NCBI RefSeq assembly: GCF_017744445.1
Contig: NZ_JAGIBH010000001.1
Location: 186,001 to 250,000 of the forward strand
Length of the DNA: 64,000 nt
Reading direction: 5' to 3'
Origin: Caulobacter sp.
GTDB taxonomy: Bacteria; Pseudomonadota; Alphaproteobacteria; Caulobacterales; Caulobacteraceae
This document shows, in pieces, positions 40,196 to 50,885 of this stretch. Each line of letters begins with the position of its first letter. Positions within the stretch are counted from its first letter, which is position 1. The notes below the pieces were generated by a model. That model did not search any database. It had not been told where the DNA came from and saw only the letters and a program-made list of their open reading frames with translations. The position numbers were made by a program, and so were the translations under genes.

Positions 40196-42607
40196 TCAGG
40201 CCTTCTCGACAAAGCTGTCGATGACCTTCTTCTCGCCGGCCTTATCGAACGCCACCGTCAGCTTGTTGCCTTCGATGGAGCTCACCTGGCCGTAGCCGAA
40301 CTTGACGTGGAACACGCGGTCGCCGCGGGAATAGGCGCTGTTGGTCGGGGCCGAGACCGCGACCAGGCGGCCTTCTCCTTCGATCGGGGCAGAGCGAGCC
40401 GACGAGCCGGAGCGCACGCCTTGTGGCCCGCGCCAGCCGGCGTTGCGTTCGCCAAACCCCGCCGTGCGTTCCTGGGCTCGCTTCCAGCCGGGGCTGTCAT
40501 AGCTGCCAGCTTGGAAGGCCGACGTGCCGGGGTCATCCCAGCGCGAGGCGGCCGTCGACTGCATGCCGGGGCCGCCGCCGTAGTAGCCGGTCTCCGACGC
40601 CGCATCGACGTGCGCGATCGGCAGCTCGTCGACGAAGCGGCTGGGCAGCTGCGACGTCCAGCGGCCATAGACCTGCCGGTTGGCCACGAAGCTAATCCGG
40701 GCCTCTTCCCGCGCGCGGGTGATGCCGACATAGGCCAGGCGGCGCTCTTCCTCGAGGCCCTTTTCGCCCTTGTCGTCCATGCTGCGCTGGCTGGGGAACA
40801 CGCCTTCTTCCCAGCCGGGCAGGAAGACCAGCGGGAACTCCAGGCCCTTGGCCGAGTGCAGGGTCATGATCCAGACGGCGTCGCCGGTGGCTTCGCGGTC
40901 CAGGTCCATGACCAGCGACACGTGCTCCAGATAGGCCTCCAGCGTGTCGAAGGCGCCCATCGACTGGACCAGTTCCTTCAGGTTTTCCAGCCGCGTCTGG
41001 CTGGTCGGGCCCTTGTCCAGGCGCAGGGCATCCGTATAGCCGCTCTCCTCCAGCACCATCTCCAGCAGGCGCTGGTGGTGGATGTTGCCGATCATCGAGC
41101 GCCAGCGGTCCAGGTCGCGGATGAAGTTCGACAGCGCGGTGCGGGTGCGGGCCGGCAGCTCGTCGCTGGCGATGATCTGACGAGCCGCTTCGACGGTCGA
41201 GACGCCGTTCAGGCGGGCGATCTGCAGCAGCTTCTGCACGCTGGTGTCGCCGATGCCGCGCTTGGGCGTGTTGACGATGCGCTCGAACGCCAAGTCGTCG
41301 TCGGGCGACTGGATCAGGCGCAGATAGGCGTGGGCGTCGCGGATCTCGGCGCGCTCGAAGAAGCGCGGGCCGCCGACCACCTTGTAGGGGATCTGCAGCA
41401 GCACGAACCGCTCTTCGAAGGCCCGCATCTGGAAGCTGGCGCGGACCAGGATGGCCATCTGGTTGTACTTGCGGCCGGCCTTCTTGGCGCGCTCGATCTC
41501 GTCGGCGATCATGCGGCTCTCGGCCTCGCCGTCCCAGACGCCGCTGACCTTGACCTTCTCGCCGCCCTTTGCCGGGGTCCACAGGGTCTTGCCAAGGCGC
41601 CCCTTGTTGGCGGTGATCAGGCCCGAGGCGGCGGCCAGGATGTGCTCGGTCGAGCGGTAGTTGCACTCCAGCCGCACGACCTTGGCGCCGGCGAAGTCGC
41701 GTTCGAAGCGCAGGATGTTGTCCACTTCAGCGCCGCGCCAGCCATAGATCGACTGGTCGTCGTCGCCGACGCAGCAGACGTTCTGGCGGCCTTGGGCCAG
41801 CAGGCGCAGCCACAGATACTGGGCGACGTTGGTGTCCTGGTACTCGTCGACCATCACGTATTTGAAACGACGCTGGAACTCGTCCAGCACGTCGGGATGG
41901 CCGGTGAACAGGGTGATGTTGTGCAGCAGCAGATCGCCGAAGTCGCAGGCGTTCAGGATGCGCAGGCGCTCCTGATATTGGCGGTACAGACTGATGCCCT
42001 TGCCGTTGGCGAACTCGCCGGCCTCGCTGGCCGGGACGCGGTCGGGCGTCCAGCCGCGGTTCTTCCAGTTGTCGATGATCTGCGACAGGATGCGCGGGGT
42101 CCAGCGCTTGGCGTCGATGTTCTCGGCCTCGATCAGCTGCTTGAGCAGCCGCTCGTTATCGTCGGTGTCGATGATCGTGTAGTTCGACTTCAGGCCCACC
42201 AGCTCGGCATGGCGGCGCAGGATCTGGGCGGCCACCGAGTGGAAGGTGCCCAGCCAGCGCAGGCCCTCGGCCTCCGGGCCGATGATGTGGGTGATCCGCT
42301 CGCGCAGCTCGCGCGCGGCCTTGTTGGTGAAAGTGACGGCCAGCAGCTCCCACGGGCGGGCGCGGCCCGAGGCCAGGATGTGGGCCAGGCGGGTGGTCAG
42401 CACCCGGGTCTTGCCGGTGCCGGCGCCGGCCAGGACCAGCAGCGGGCCTTCGGTCGTCTCGACCGCCTCGCGCTGTTCGGGATTCAGGCCGTCCAGATAG
42501 TTGGGCATGGCATGGCCGCCCGTCGGCGGTTGCGGCCGGGCCAGGTCGGAGATGCGCGGAGAGGGGAGGTCGCCCGGGAAACCGGCCGAGTCGTCATCGG
42601 GATACAT
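40196..42607 (-). CDS. uvrD: ATP-dependent DNA helicase UvrD/PcrA (SF1)
   Basis: 803 residues from the ATG at 42607; an alternative ATG at 42508 begins at the conserved LDGLNPEQREAV. All SF1A motifs are present: LAGAGTGKTRVLTTR (Walker A, I), TFTNKAARELRERI (Ia), VDEYQDTN (II), VGDDDQSIYGWRGA (III), LECNYRST (IV), TLHSAKGLEFP (V) and YVGITRARE (VI). The C-terminus has the DRVFHVKFGYGQVSSIEG RNA-polymerase-binding Tudor-like tail. It unwinds DNA in excision and mismatch repair. A near-match to a LexA operator, GAAC-N7-GCAC (42610-42624), abuts the start codon. Confidence 0.95.
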   Translation of the reverse strand: MYPDDDSAGFPGDLPSPRISDLARPQPPTGGHAMPNYLDGLNPEQREAVETTEGPLLVLAGAGTGKTRVLTTRLAHILASGRARPWELLAVTFTNKAARELRERITHIIGPEAEGLRWLGTFHSVAAQILRRHAELVGLKSNYTIIDTDDNERLLKQLIEAENIDAKRWTPRILSQIIDNWKNRGWTPDRVPASEAGEFANGKGISLYRQYQERLRILNACDFGDLLLHNITLFTGHPDVLDEFQRRFKYVMVDEYQDTNVAQYLWLRLLAQGRQNVCCVGDDDQSIYGWRGAEVDNILRFERDFAGAKVVRLECNYRSTEHILAAASGLITANKGRLGKTLWTPAKGGEKVKVSGVWDGEAESRMIADEIERAKKAGRKYNQMAILVRASFQMRAFEERFVLLQIPYKVVGGPRFFERAEIRDAHAYLRLIQSPDDDLAFERIVNTPKRGIGDTSVQKLLQIARLNGVSTVEAARQIIASDELPARTRTALSNFIRDLDRWRSMIGNIHHQRLLEMVLEESGYTDALRLDKGPTSQTRLENLKELVQSMGAFDTLEAYLEHVSLVMDLDREATGDAVWIMTLHSAKGLEFPLVFLPGWEEGVFPSQRSMDDKGEKGLEEERRLAYVGITRAREEARISFVANRQVYGRWTSQLPSRFVDELPIAHVDAASETGYYGGGPGMQSTAASRWDDPGTSAFQAGSYDSPGWKRAQERTAGFGERNAGWRGPQGVRSGSSARSAPIEGEGRLVAVSAPTNSAYSRGDRVFHVKFGYGQVSSIEGNKLTVAFDKAGEKKVIDSFVEKA

Positions 42608-42731
42608 GGGAACATATGTAGCACAAAGTGTGCGGGACTTAAGTCCCTCGCGACGGTCGAAGCGGAACCTCCGGCGTCGCGTACCGTTGATCCGCCAACA
42701 GCAACAGAGCCGAACAGGCGCGGAGACTCTC

Positions 42732-42923
42732 ATGGCCGAAGGTACCAGCAGTGGCGGTGGCAACAGTGGCTTGGCGTTCATCGTAGGCGGACTTGTCGTC
42801 ATCGTCGCGGTGCTCGCCTTCTTCATGATGTCGGGCGGCTTCACGCAGAAGAAGAAGGTCGACGTGAACATCTCGGCGTCGGCGCCCAAGCTGCCCGACG
42901 CGCCGAAGGCGCCGGGCGGCTGA
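42732..42923 (+). CDS. Small single-pass membrane protein
   Basis: 63 residues: a Gly/Ser-rich N-terminus, one transmembrane helix (about 14-36, LAFIVGGLVVIVAVLAFFMM) and a short tail with KKKVDVNISASAPKLP. There is no recognised family. It is divergent from uvrD and is followed one base after its stop by another small membrane gene, so they probably form a unit. Confidence 0.65.
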   Translation: MAEGTSSGGGNSGLAFIVGGLVVIVAVLAFFMMSGGFTQKKKVDVNISASAPKLPDAPKAPGG

Positions 42924-42924
42924 C

Positions 42925-43176
42925 ATGGCCAGGACCCTCGCTCACAACGGACATACCCACCGAGGTGAAGGCGGCGGCGCCTGGGCGGCGCTGCTGGTCG
43001 TGGCGGTGCTGGTGCTGGCGGTCTGGGGCGCGTGGAAGCTGGGCGTCATGGCTGGCGACCGCGTCGACCTGCGCCAGGGCCTGCGGGATATTCCCTCTGC
43101 TCTGCGCAAGGGGCCTAACCCGCAGCCCGTTCCGATCCCGACGCAACGGCGTCCGGCGGTGGAGCAGCGCAGCTAA
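42925..43176 (+). CDS. Small single-pass membrane protein
   Basis: 83 residues starting one base after the previous stop. A histidine- and glycine-rich head (MARTLAHNGHTHRGEGGG) precedes one transmembrane helix (about 19-42, AWAALLVVAVLVLAVWGAWKLG), then a basic proline-rich tail. No family is recognised. The close spacing suggests co-translation with the preceding 63-residue protein. A paired palindrome follows at once. Confidence 0.65.
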   Translation: MARTLAHNGHTHRGEGGGAWAALLVVAVLVLAVWGAWKLGVMAGDRVDLRQGLRDIPSALRKGPNPQPVPIPTQRRPAVEQRS

Positions 43177-43178
43177 AT

Positions 43179-43271
43179 CCTGTCATCCCGGGCGAAGACC
43201 CGGGAACCGCAACGGGCTCGGAGCTTCCGGCGGTCCCGGCTCGGCGCGCTTTGCGCTTGGCCGGGATGACA
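43179..43271. repeat. Paired inverted palindromic element (REPIN-like) E
   Basis: Left arm about 43179-43210 (CCTGTCATCCCGGGCGAAGA opening) and right arm about 43230-43271 (ending in CCGGGATGACAG) are inverted. The outer segment CTGTCATCCCGG is perfectly paired with CCGGGATGACAG. The right arm contains an extra GGCGCGCTTTGCGC stem. It lies between convergent genes and ends next to the RHH stop codon. Confidence 0.75.
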
Positions 43272-43272
43272 G

Positions 43273-43485
43273 TTATTGCGCGCTTGCCTTCACCAGCGCG
43301 AACACCCGACAGGCTGAGGCCAGCGGGCGCTCGCCGCGCTCCAGATCGATCTTTTGGATCAGGCCGGCCAGGCTCAGCGCCTGGTCTGTCGCCGCGCGTT
43401 CCAGCACCGCCCAAAACTCTGGCTCGAGCGCCAGGGAGGTCGCGTGGCCGGCCAGGTTCACTGACCGCTTCTTCAAACCAGCCAT
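43273..43485 (-). CDS. Ribbon-helix-helix domain protein (RHH_4 type)
   Basis: 70 residues: LKKRSVNLAGHATSLALEPEFW is the diagnostic N-terminal strand and first helix, followed by LERAATDQALSLAGLIQKID. This small DNA-binding fold is widespread in alphaproteobacteria and is often found next to the DUF4169 gene, as here. The target is unknown. The stop abuts the right arm of a palindromic element. Confidence 0.8.
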   Translation of the reverse strand: MAGLKKRSVNLAGHATSLALEPEFWAVLERAATDQALSLAGLIQKIDLERGERPLASACRVFALVKASAQ

Positions 43486-43504
43486 TTAACATCCATGCGG
43501 GGCC

Positions 43505-43681
43505 TCAGTCCTCGCGCTTGGCGCCGTCGAGGTCGCGCTTGAGCTTGTCGGCGCGGGCGGCGTCCAGGGTCTTCTCACCCTTTGTGCGGCCGAACTTGGC
43601 GCGGTTCTCGGCGGCGCGGGCCTTGTCGTCGGCTTTGGCCTTGGCCTTGCGGGCCTGGTTCAGATTGACGATGTCGGCCAT
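43505..43681 (-). CDS. DUF4169 family small basic protein
   Basis: 58 residues, MADIVNLNQARKAKAKADDK at the start, then AENRAKFGRTKGEKTLDAAR, matching the DUF4169 pattern (ADIVNLRxxRK...NRxxFGRTKxEK). It is highly charged and should be helical. It ends 19 bp before the RHH gene start and begins 4 bp after the stop of the PmoA-like gene, so the three read as one minus-strand unit. The function is unknown. Confidence 0.8.
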   Translation of the reverse strand: MADIVNLNQARKAKAKADDKARAAENRAKFGRTKGEKTLDAARADKLKRDLDGAKRED

Positions 43682-43685
43682 ACGC

Positions 43686-44588
43686 TTACGGGACTTTCTT
43701 CTTCGCTGCCGGACGGATCACCAGCGTCTCCTGCAGGCGTAGCGCTTCGTCCTTCTTCAGAACCAGCGGCGCGCGACCGGGGAAGACGCAGTTCTGCATC
43801 GAGCGGTCATTATACAGCATCCAACGCGTGATCGCCTGGCCGTTCGCCTTGCAGGCCAAACCCACCGCCCAGGCCGGTGAGGCCGCATCGGTCCAGGCAA
43901 AACCCATATTGGCTCCGGCGGTGATCGCCGAGCCGTTCGGGACGATGGCCTTGCCGCCGGACGAGAAGGCCAGCTTTTCGGGTTCGACCAGGCGGATCGA
44001 GAAGCCGCCGAAGCCGCGATCGTCCTCGCTGCCGCCCAGACCCAGGGCGTTGACGCGCGAGGTGATAATCGTGTCGAACTCCACGCGGCGCGAACCGGCC
44101 TTCAGCGGGCGGACGGTGACCCTGGTGGTCTCGGTGGCGACATAGACCAGTTCGGGCCCCGAATTGACCATCCAGTCGACATTGACCGTCAGGGTCCCGC
44201 CGCCCTCGGCGTCGCCCAGGAATTTCTTCTCGCGGACGAAATAGGTCAGGCCCTTCATGTACCAGCCGTCGGCGATGGTCTTGCCGTCGGACTGCACCTT
44301 CATCCAGGCCCACCAGACGCCGCGCTGGTGCGGGTGGTCGCCGGGCTTGTCCTCGGTCAGGGCCGTACCGTCGGGGGCGTAGAGCTGCCCGACATAGTTG
44401 GCGCGACCGGGCTCGGCGGCGGGATCCAGCGGCTTGGTGCGATAGACCAGCACGGTCTTTCCGGCCTCGGTCAGGGTCACCGCGTCATCGGCGAAGACGG
44501 CGTCGACGCGCTTGCCGATCGCCGGATCCGCCAGGACAGGACCGGCGATCAGGAACAGGGCGGCGGTGAGAAGGGCGCGCAAGCGCAT
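43686..44588 (-). CDS. Secreted PmoA-like (DUF6807) protein
   Basis: 300 residues from the ATG at 44588. Residues 1-20 form a signal peptide ending GPVLADPA. The body shows the DUF6807/PmoA pattern: VLVYRTKPLDPAAEPGRANYVGQLYAPDGTALTEDKPGDHPHQRGVW, in which DHPHQRGVWWAW is the conserved segment, and a beta-rich remainder. The family was named after methane oxygenase but lacks metal-binding evidence and is often found with carbohydrate-related genes. A periplasmic location is likely. Substrate unknown. Confidence 0.65.
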   Translation of the reverse strand: MRLRALLTAALFLIAGPVLADPAIGKRVDAVFADDAVTLTEAGKTVLVYRTKPLDPAAEPGRANYVGQLYAPDGTALTEDKPGDHPHQRGVWWAWMKVQSDGKTIADGWYMKGLTYFVREKKFLGDAEGGGTLTVNVDWMVNSGPELVYVATETTRVTVRPLKAGSRRVEFDTIITSRVNALGLGGSEDDRGFGGFSIRLVEPEKLAFSSGGKAIVPNGSAITAGANMGFAWTDAASPAWAVGLACKANGQAITRWMLYNDRSMQNCVFPGRAPLVLKKDEALRLQETLVIRPAAKKKVP

Positions 44589-44724
44589 GGCTCGGTCCTC
44601 GGAAGCTTCAGAACGTATCAAGAACAATCCATGCGTGCATGGCAAGCTGAAACTTCACTGGAGACGTGGCCGTTTGATGTCGCGAGAGACCACGGGGGTC
44701 TCGCTCTATTCCAGGAGACGACGG

Positions 44725-44961
44725 ATGATCGACCTCTCGCAGATCAAGGAACACCAGGAAGTCGTCGGCTCGGACGGCGGCCACGTCGGCCGCGTGGACC
44801 ATATCGCCAACGGCGAGATCGAGCTGGCCAAGCTGGACCTGGGCGGCGGCTTCAAGCACCACCTGATCCCGCTGTCCTGGGTGGAATATATCGACGACGA
44901 CAAGGTGCACCTGGCCCTGACCAAGGACGACGCCAAGGCCCAGTGGCGCGAGAAGCACTAG
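44725..44961 (+). CDS. DUF2171 / PRC-barrel-like small protein
   Basis: 78 residues with AGGAG before the ATG. MIDLSQIKEHQEVVGSDGGHVGRVDHI followed by IELAKLDLGGGFKHHLIPLSWVEYI is the usual DUF2171 pattern, a PRC-barrel-like fold in which a strand-turn GS-DG-x-VG-x-V-D is conserved. Many copies are stress-related, but a function is not established. A terminator lies 24 bp after its stop. Confidence 0.8.
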   Translation: MIDLSQIKEHQEVVGSDGGHVGRVDHIANGEIELAKLDLGGGFKHHLIPLSWVEYIDDDKVHLALTKDDAKAQWREKH

Positions 44962-44984
44962 GCGCCGCACATGCGTTGATCTTG

Positions 44985-45016
44985 AAAGGCCTCCGCCCTC
45001 GGGACGGGGGCCTTTT
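44985..45016 (+). terminator. Rho-independent terminator after the DUF2171 gene
   Basis: AAAGGCC (44985-44991) pairs with GGCCTTT (45009-45015); the intervening CCGCCC/GACGGGG also pairs partly, and TTTT ends the right side. Confidence 0.85.
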
Positions 45017-45075
45017 GCTTGACCGTTCCGCAGAAGCAGCCGCCTATCCGCGGCCATCAGCGCGGAGGGTCTTGC

Positions 45076-45717
45076 ATGTACACGCTCTATGGTTCGCCCA
45101 GCACGGCCGGCACGGCCATCCACTGGATGCTGCTGGAGCTGAACGTCCCGTTCGAGGCCCGCCTGCTGGACTTCGACAAGGCCGAGCACAAGACGCCGGA
45201 ATATCTGGCGCTGAACCCCGACGGCGTGGTGCCGACCCTGATCATCGACGGCGCGCCGGTCACCCAGATGGCGGGCATCGCGACCCTGCTGGCCGAACGC
45301 CACCCCGAGGCCGGCTTCGCGCCGCCGCTAGGCTCGGTCGAGCGGGCCGAATATCTGAGCTGGACCCTTTGGCTGGCCAACAGCTTCCAGCCCAACTTCC
45401 GCGCCTGGTTCTATCCGCACGAACCTGCGGGCGGGGAAGCGCAGGAAGCCGTGCAGGCCGCGGCTCGCGAACGGATCGAGGCCGGGCTGGCGCGGATGGA
45501 CGCGCGGCTGGCCGACCGCGAGTACCTGGTCGGCGAGCACTTCACGACCGTGGACCTGCTGGCCACGATCCTGTGCCGCTGGACCCGCAACATGCCCAAG
45601 CCGGCGACAGCCTGGCCGAACCTGAAGCGCTATCTCGACACGATCCGCCAGCGCCCGGCGCTGCGCGAGGTCCACGCCCGCGAAGGGCTTACGGACTGGA
45701 TCAACGGCTGTAACTAA
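45076..45717 (+). CDS. Glutathione S-transferase family protein
   Basis: 213 residues with the thioredoxin-like N-domain (YTLYGSPSTAGTAIHWML) and glutathione-binding cis-Pro in GVVPTLIIDG followed by PVTQMAGIATLLAERHP, in which Gln-Met replaces the usual Glu-Ser. The C-terminal helical domain spans about 90-210 and includes the conserved YLVGEHFTTVDLL N-capping box. It conjugates or isomerises small electrophiles with glutathione in the cytoplasm. A strong bidirectional terminator follows. Confidence 0.9.
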   Translation: MYTLYGSPSTAGTAIHWMLLELNVPFEARLLDFDKAEHKTPEYLALNPDGVVPTLIIDGAPVTQMAGIATLLAERHPEAGFAPPLGSVERAEYLSWTLWLANSFQPNFRAWFYPHEPAGGEAQEAVQAAARERIEAGLARMDARLADREYLVGEHFTTVDLLATILCRWTRNMPKPATAWPNLKRYLDTIRQRPALREVHAREGLTDWINGCN

Positions 45718-45745
45718 AAAGGCCCGGGATGAACCCGGGCCTTTT
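45717..45745. terminator. Bidirectional terminator between GST and aminotransferase genes
   Basis: A-run then GGCCCGGG (45721-45728) paired with CCCGGGCC (45734-45741) and a T-run. It serves both convergent genes. Confidence 0.93.
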
Positions 45746-45767
45746 CAATTCAGAGGCTTGAAGCCGC

Positions 45768-47828
<2,061 letters not shown>

Positions 47829-48368
47829 CTAGTCGCGCGCCCGGATCACGGACGCGAAGCTCGCCAGGTGACGCGCGATCGCCTGGCGGGTGCGTTCGTC
47901 GATCAGCTTGCCGTTCTCGAACTTGGTGTGGGCCTGGCCTACCAGGATGTCGCTGAGCGGGGCCAGGTCCGCGCCGGCGCGCTTGAGGTTCAGGCGCAGG
48001 GCGTCCTGGGCGCGGACGGTGCCGGTCATCCCGGGGCTGGCGCCCAGCGCGCACGCGATCTTGCCGTCCAGTGGGGCGGGCTTGCCGCGCGAGGCCCAGT
48101 CGATGGCGTTCTTCAGTACCGCCGTCAGGCCGCCGTTGTATTCGGGACAGGCGATCAGCAGGCCGTCGGCCGCGCGCACGGCGTCCTTCCAGGCGGCGAC
48201 CGGGGCCGGGTCGCCCTGTTCCTCGACGTCCTGGTTGAAGAACGGCAGGTCGCCCAAGCCGAAGATCTCGATCGTCATCTCTTCCGGCGCCAGTTCGCGG
48301 GCGGCGTGGAGCAGGGCGGTGTTGTACGAGGCGGCGCGCAGGCTGCCGGAGGCGGCGAGAATCTTCAT
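47829..48368 (-). CDS. NADPH-dependent FMN reductase family protein
   Basis: 179 residues with the flavodoxin-like fold of the FMN_red family: ILAASGSLRAASYNTALL supplies the FMN phosphate loop, and DGLLIACPEYNGGLTAVLKNAIDWAS the conserved substrate/flavin segment (PEYNGG). It is likely to reduce quinones, azo dyes or metals using NADPH. It converges on the secreted beta-sandwich gene and lies 74 bp from the first ParA-like gene on the same strand. Confidence 0.9.
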   Translation of the reverse strand: MKILAASGSLRAASYNTALLHAARELAPEEMTIEIFGLGDLPFFNQDVEEQGDPAPVAAWKDAVRAADGLLIACPEYNGGLTAVLKNAIDWASRGKPAPLDGKIACALGASPGMTGTVRAQDALRLNLKRAGADLAPLSDILVGQAHTKFENGKLIDERTRQAIARHLASFASVIRARD

Positions 48369-48442
48369 TGTGGCTCCGTCGCTGAGGCGGCGACCCTAGT
48401 CAGGCCGGGCTTCGCGCGGAAGGCGGGAATGGTCGAGCAGCG

Positions 48443-49111
48443 TTATCCCGCCAGGGCGGCTGGCATGGCAGGCTGCTGGCCGTCCAGGTTGGTCTCGACG
48501 AAGGCCCAGAGCAGCTCCATGTCGCGACCCGCGGGTCCGGCCTTCTCCCACTCGGCCACGCAGCGGCCCTGGGCCATGGCCTTCTGGAAGGCATCGCGCG
48601 AGCGCAGGCCATGCGGCGCCAAGGGCAAGCCGCAGAGATGCAGCACCTCGAGGATGTCGGGGCTGGCCGTCGGAGTGGCGTCGGGCTTGCTGGTGTGGAT
48701 CTGGTTCAGCACCAGGAAGCCGCCCTTGCCCAGCCGCCGCACGGCCTCGGCGGTGCGCACAATCGGCGCCAGGTCCAGGAACGAGGGGCGTCCGACCACC
48801 AGGCACAGGTCGGTCAGGTTCACCGCCTGCGCGACGTCGCCCTCGCACGCGGACGGTGTGTCGATGATCAGATAGTCGTAGCCCTCGCGCATGGCGTTCG
48901 ACTTGACGTGAAACAGCTTGCCGCCGCCGCCTTCGAACACGCTCGGGCCCGGGGCTGTGCGCGCCTTTAGGGCGTCCGACGCCGACCTTTGTGGATCGAT
49001 ATCGGCCAGCATGACCTTGCGACCAGCCAGAAAGGCCATCAAGGCCAAGTTCACGGCCAGTGTCGTCTTGCCCGACCCGCCCTTGCGGGAAAGCACCGTA
49101 ATCGTCTTCAC
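48443..49111 (-). CDS. ParA/MinD-family ATPase, tandem copy 2
   Basis: 222 residues from a GTG with GGAG upstream. It has a deviant Walker A, LSRKGGSGKTTLAVNLA, then ADIDPQRSASDALKAR, YDYLIIDTPSACEGD (Walker B-like) and a conserved C-terminal AFQKAMAQGRCVAEWE. It closely resembles the copy at 49276: the IDPQRSASD and RSAEAVRRLGK-like segments are shared. No parB, DNA target or MinE gene is nearby, so the role in positioning is unknown. It is not the classical MipZ or chromosomal ParA by sequence, as far as I can recall. Confidence 0.85.
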   Translation of the reverse strand: MKTITVLSRKGGSGKTTLAVNLALMAFLAGRKVMLADIDPQRSASDALKARTAPGPSVFEGGGGKLFHVKSNAMREGYDYLIIDTPSACEGDVAQAVNLTDLCLVVGRPSFLDLAPIVRTAEAVRRLGKGGFLVLNQIHTSKPDATPTASPDILEVLHLCGLPLAPHGLRSRDAFQKAMAQGRCVAEWEKAGPAGRDMELLWAFVETNLDGQQPAMPAALAG

Positions 49112-49275
49112 GGCACGCTCACTCCGTCCCCCGTCTCGCGACTTCTAAGGGTCGCAAGACCACCGACGGCGATGATTGTTATGGTGAAGGTGTAAACAGA
49201 AACTCAATCTGGGGATTTATTGGCGCTGGTTTCGCGCGACTTTGCGGCGTCCTGCGAAATCTCAGGGCAGGCGGC

Positions 49276-49938
49276 TTAGCCGGCGCGGGCCTTGATGTCT
49301 TCCTGGCCCAGCAGCATCGGAGCGATCAGGTCCCACAGGCGCGAGATCTCCTCGGCGGCGGCGCTGCCGGGCTCCCACTCGCACACCGAACGACCATGGG
49401 CGACCGACTGCTGGAAGGCGGTGCGGGCGCGCAAGCCGATGGGGGCCAGGGGCATGCCGGTGAAGCGCAGGGCTTCGGCGGCCTTTAGCACGGCCGGCGG
49501 CTCGAAGCCGTTGCGGCGCGACGGGGCCTGGCTCAGCACGATCAGGCCCTTCTTGCCCAGGCGGCGGACGGCCTCGGCCGAGCGCACCACCGAGGCGATG
49601 TCCAGGAAGGTCGGGCGGCAGACCAGGACGCACAGGTCGGCGCAGTTGATCGCCTGCAAGCCGTCGGCCTCGGGCGCGGCGGGGGTGTCGATGACCAGGG
49701 CGTCGTAATTGCCGTGCTGGGCCTGGACCTGGGTCGAGAACAGCTTGCCGGCGTTGATCTCGGACAGCACCGGACCATCGCCAGTGCGAGCCCGCAGGGA
49801 GTCCGATGCCGAGCGCTGAGGGTCGATGTCAGCCAGCATGGTCCGAAGGCCGGCCAGGTGGGCCGTGATGGCCAGGTTGACCGAAAGCGTCGTCTTGCCG
49901 GCGCCGCCCTTGCGGGAGATCACAGCCAGGGTCTTCAC
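49276..49938 (-). CDS. ParA/MinD-family ATPase, tandem copy 1
   Basis: 220 residues from the GTG at 49938, preferred over a TTG at 49944 because AGGAGT (49945-49950) lies 6 nt before it. Deviant Walker A is ISRKGGAGKTTLSVNLAITA, followed by ADIDPQRSASDSLRAR and ALVIDTPAAPEADG. The C-terminal AFQQSVAHGRSVCEWEPGSAAAEEISRLW matches orphan ParA proteins of mobile and chromosomal origin. It stands 164 bp upstream of its paralogue on the same strand, suggesting an old tandem duplication. Partner unknown. Confidence 0.87.
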   Translation of the reverse strand: MKTLAVISRKGGAGKTTLSVNLAITAHLAGLRTMLADIDPQRSASDSLRARTGDGPVLSEINAGKLFSTQVQAQHGNYDALVIDTPAAPEADGLQAINCADLCVLVCRPTFLDIASVVRSAEAVRRLGKKGLIVLSQAPSRRNGFEPPAVLKAAEALRFTGMPLAPIGLRARTAFQQSVAHGRSVCEWEPGSAAAEEISRLWDLIAPMLLGQEDIKARAG

Positions 49939-50165
49939 GATCAAACTCCTTACCAGGCCAAGGTTTTCTGCCCTTGCAGCCTGTGGATAAGTAACGCTGT
50001 CATGTGAAGCCCACGCAACCGAAATGTCGCGGCAGGCGAATCATGTCGTCCCCGGATCGCGTTTCGGGGCGGTGGTCCGAAAAACGCCTCGTTCTCCAGC
50101 AGATGTCCGCCGCCGTTAGCTGCGGCGCCGCTTGACCCCGACCGGCGCCTGCGCGAGGAGGGGCC

Positions 50166-50885
50166 GTGATCCGCCGCATACTCGACTTCGTCACCAATAT
50201 GGACGCCCGCGCCTGGCGCACGGTGGCGGTCTCGTTCGTGCTGTTCGGCGGGGTGGGCGTGGTCTTCCTGTTCGGCGCGCAGCTCTTGGGCGTGAACGGC
50301 GAGGCGGCTGTCGAGCACTGGCTGGGCGCGGCCAGCGGGCCGTGGGCCCTACCGGCGGCCGTGGCGGCTTTCGCGGTCATGGCCTTCCTCGGCGTCCCGC
50401 AGTTCGTGCTGATCGCCGCGGCGGTGGTCGCCTTCGGGCCGTGGACAGGTTTCGCCTACAGCTGGATCGGCACCCTGGTGTCATCGCTGGTCGGCTTCTG
50501 GCTGGGCCGGGCCTATGGGGCCAGGATCCTGCGCGACTTCGCGGGCGAGGGCGTCAACAAGTTCATGCGGATGATCGGCAAGAACGGCTTCATGGCCAGC
50601 CTGATCGTGCGCCTGGTGCCTTCGGCGCCGTTCATCGTCGTCAACATGGCCGCCGGCGTCACGCCGATGAAGCTGCGCGACTTCGCGGCCGGCACGGCCA
50701 TCGGCATCGTGCCGAAGATCGCCCTGACCGCCTTCGCCGGCAATTCGATCGTCCAGGCGATGAAGGGCGGCGGCAAGCAGCACATCGTCATGATCGCCCT
50801 GGCCATCGTGATCTGGCTGGCCATGGGCCTGGTCAGCCGCGCCTGGCTCAAGAAGCGTGAGGCGGCGGAAGAGGCGGAGGGCTGA
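50166..50885 (+). CDS. TVP38/TMEM64 family membrane protein
   Basis: 239 residues from a GTG at 50166, with GAGGAGGGG ahead. The VTT (SNARE-associated/DedA-like) domain is visible: FLGVPQFVLIAAAVVAFGPWTGFAYSWIGTLVSS, then GFMASLIVRLVPSAPFIVVNMAAGVTPMKLRDF, with the conserved Arg, Pro and G-x-x-P features. Related DedA proteins act in lipid flipping and envelope homeostasis. The last 38 bp are shared with the convergent TetR gene on the other strand. Confidence 0.88.
   Translation: MIRRILDFVTNMDARAWRTVAVSFVLFGGVGVVFLFGAQLLGVNGEAAVEHWLGAASGPWALPAAVAAFAVMAFLGVPQFVLIAAAVVAFGPWTGFAYSWIGTLVSSLVGFWLGRAYGARILRDFAGEGVNKFMRMIGKNGFMASLIVRLVPSAPFIVVNMAAGVTPMKLRDFAAGTAIGIVPKIALTAFAGNSIVQAMKGGGKQHIVMIALAIVIWLAMGLVSRAWLKKREAAEEAEG

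Noticed and set aside
40175..43489. Open frame of 1104 codons on the plus strand
   Set aside because: It is antisense to uvrD and shows the same shadow composition; uvrD motifs on the other strand are complete.
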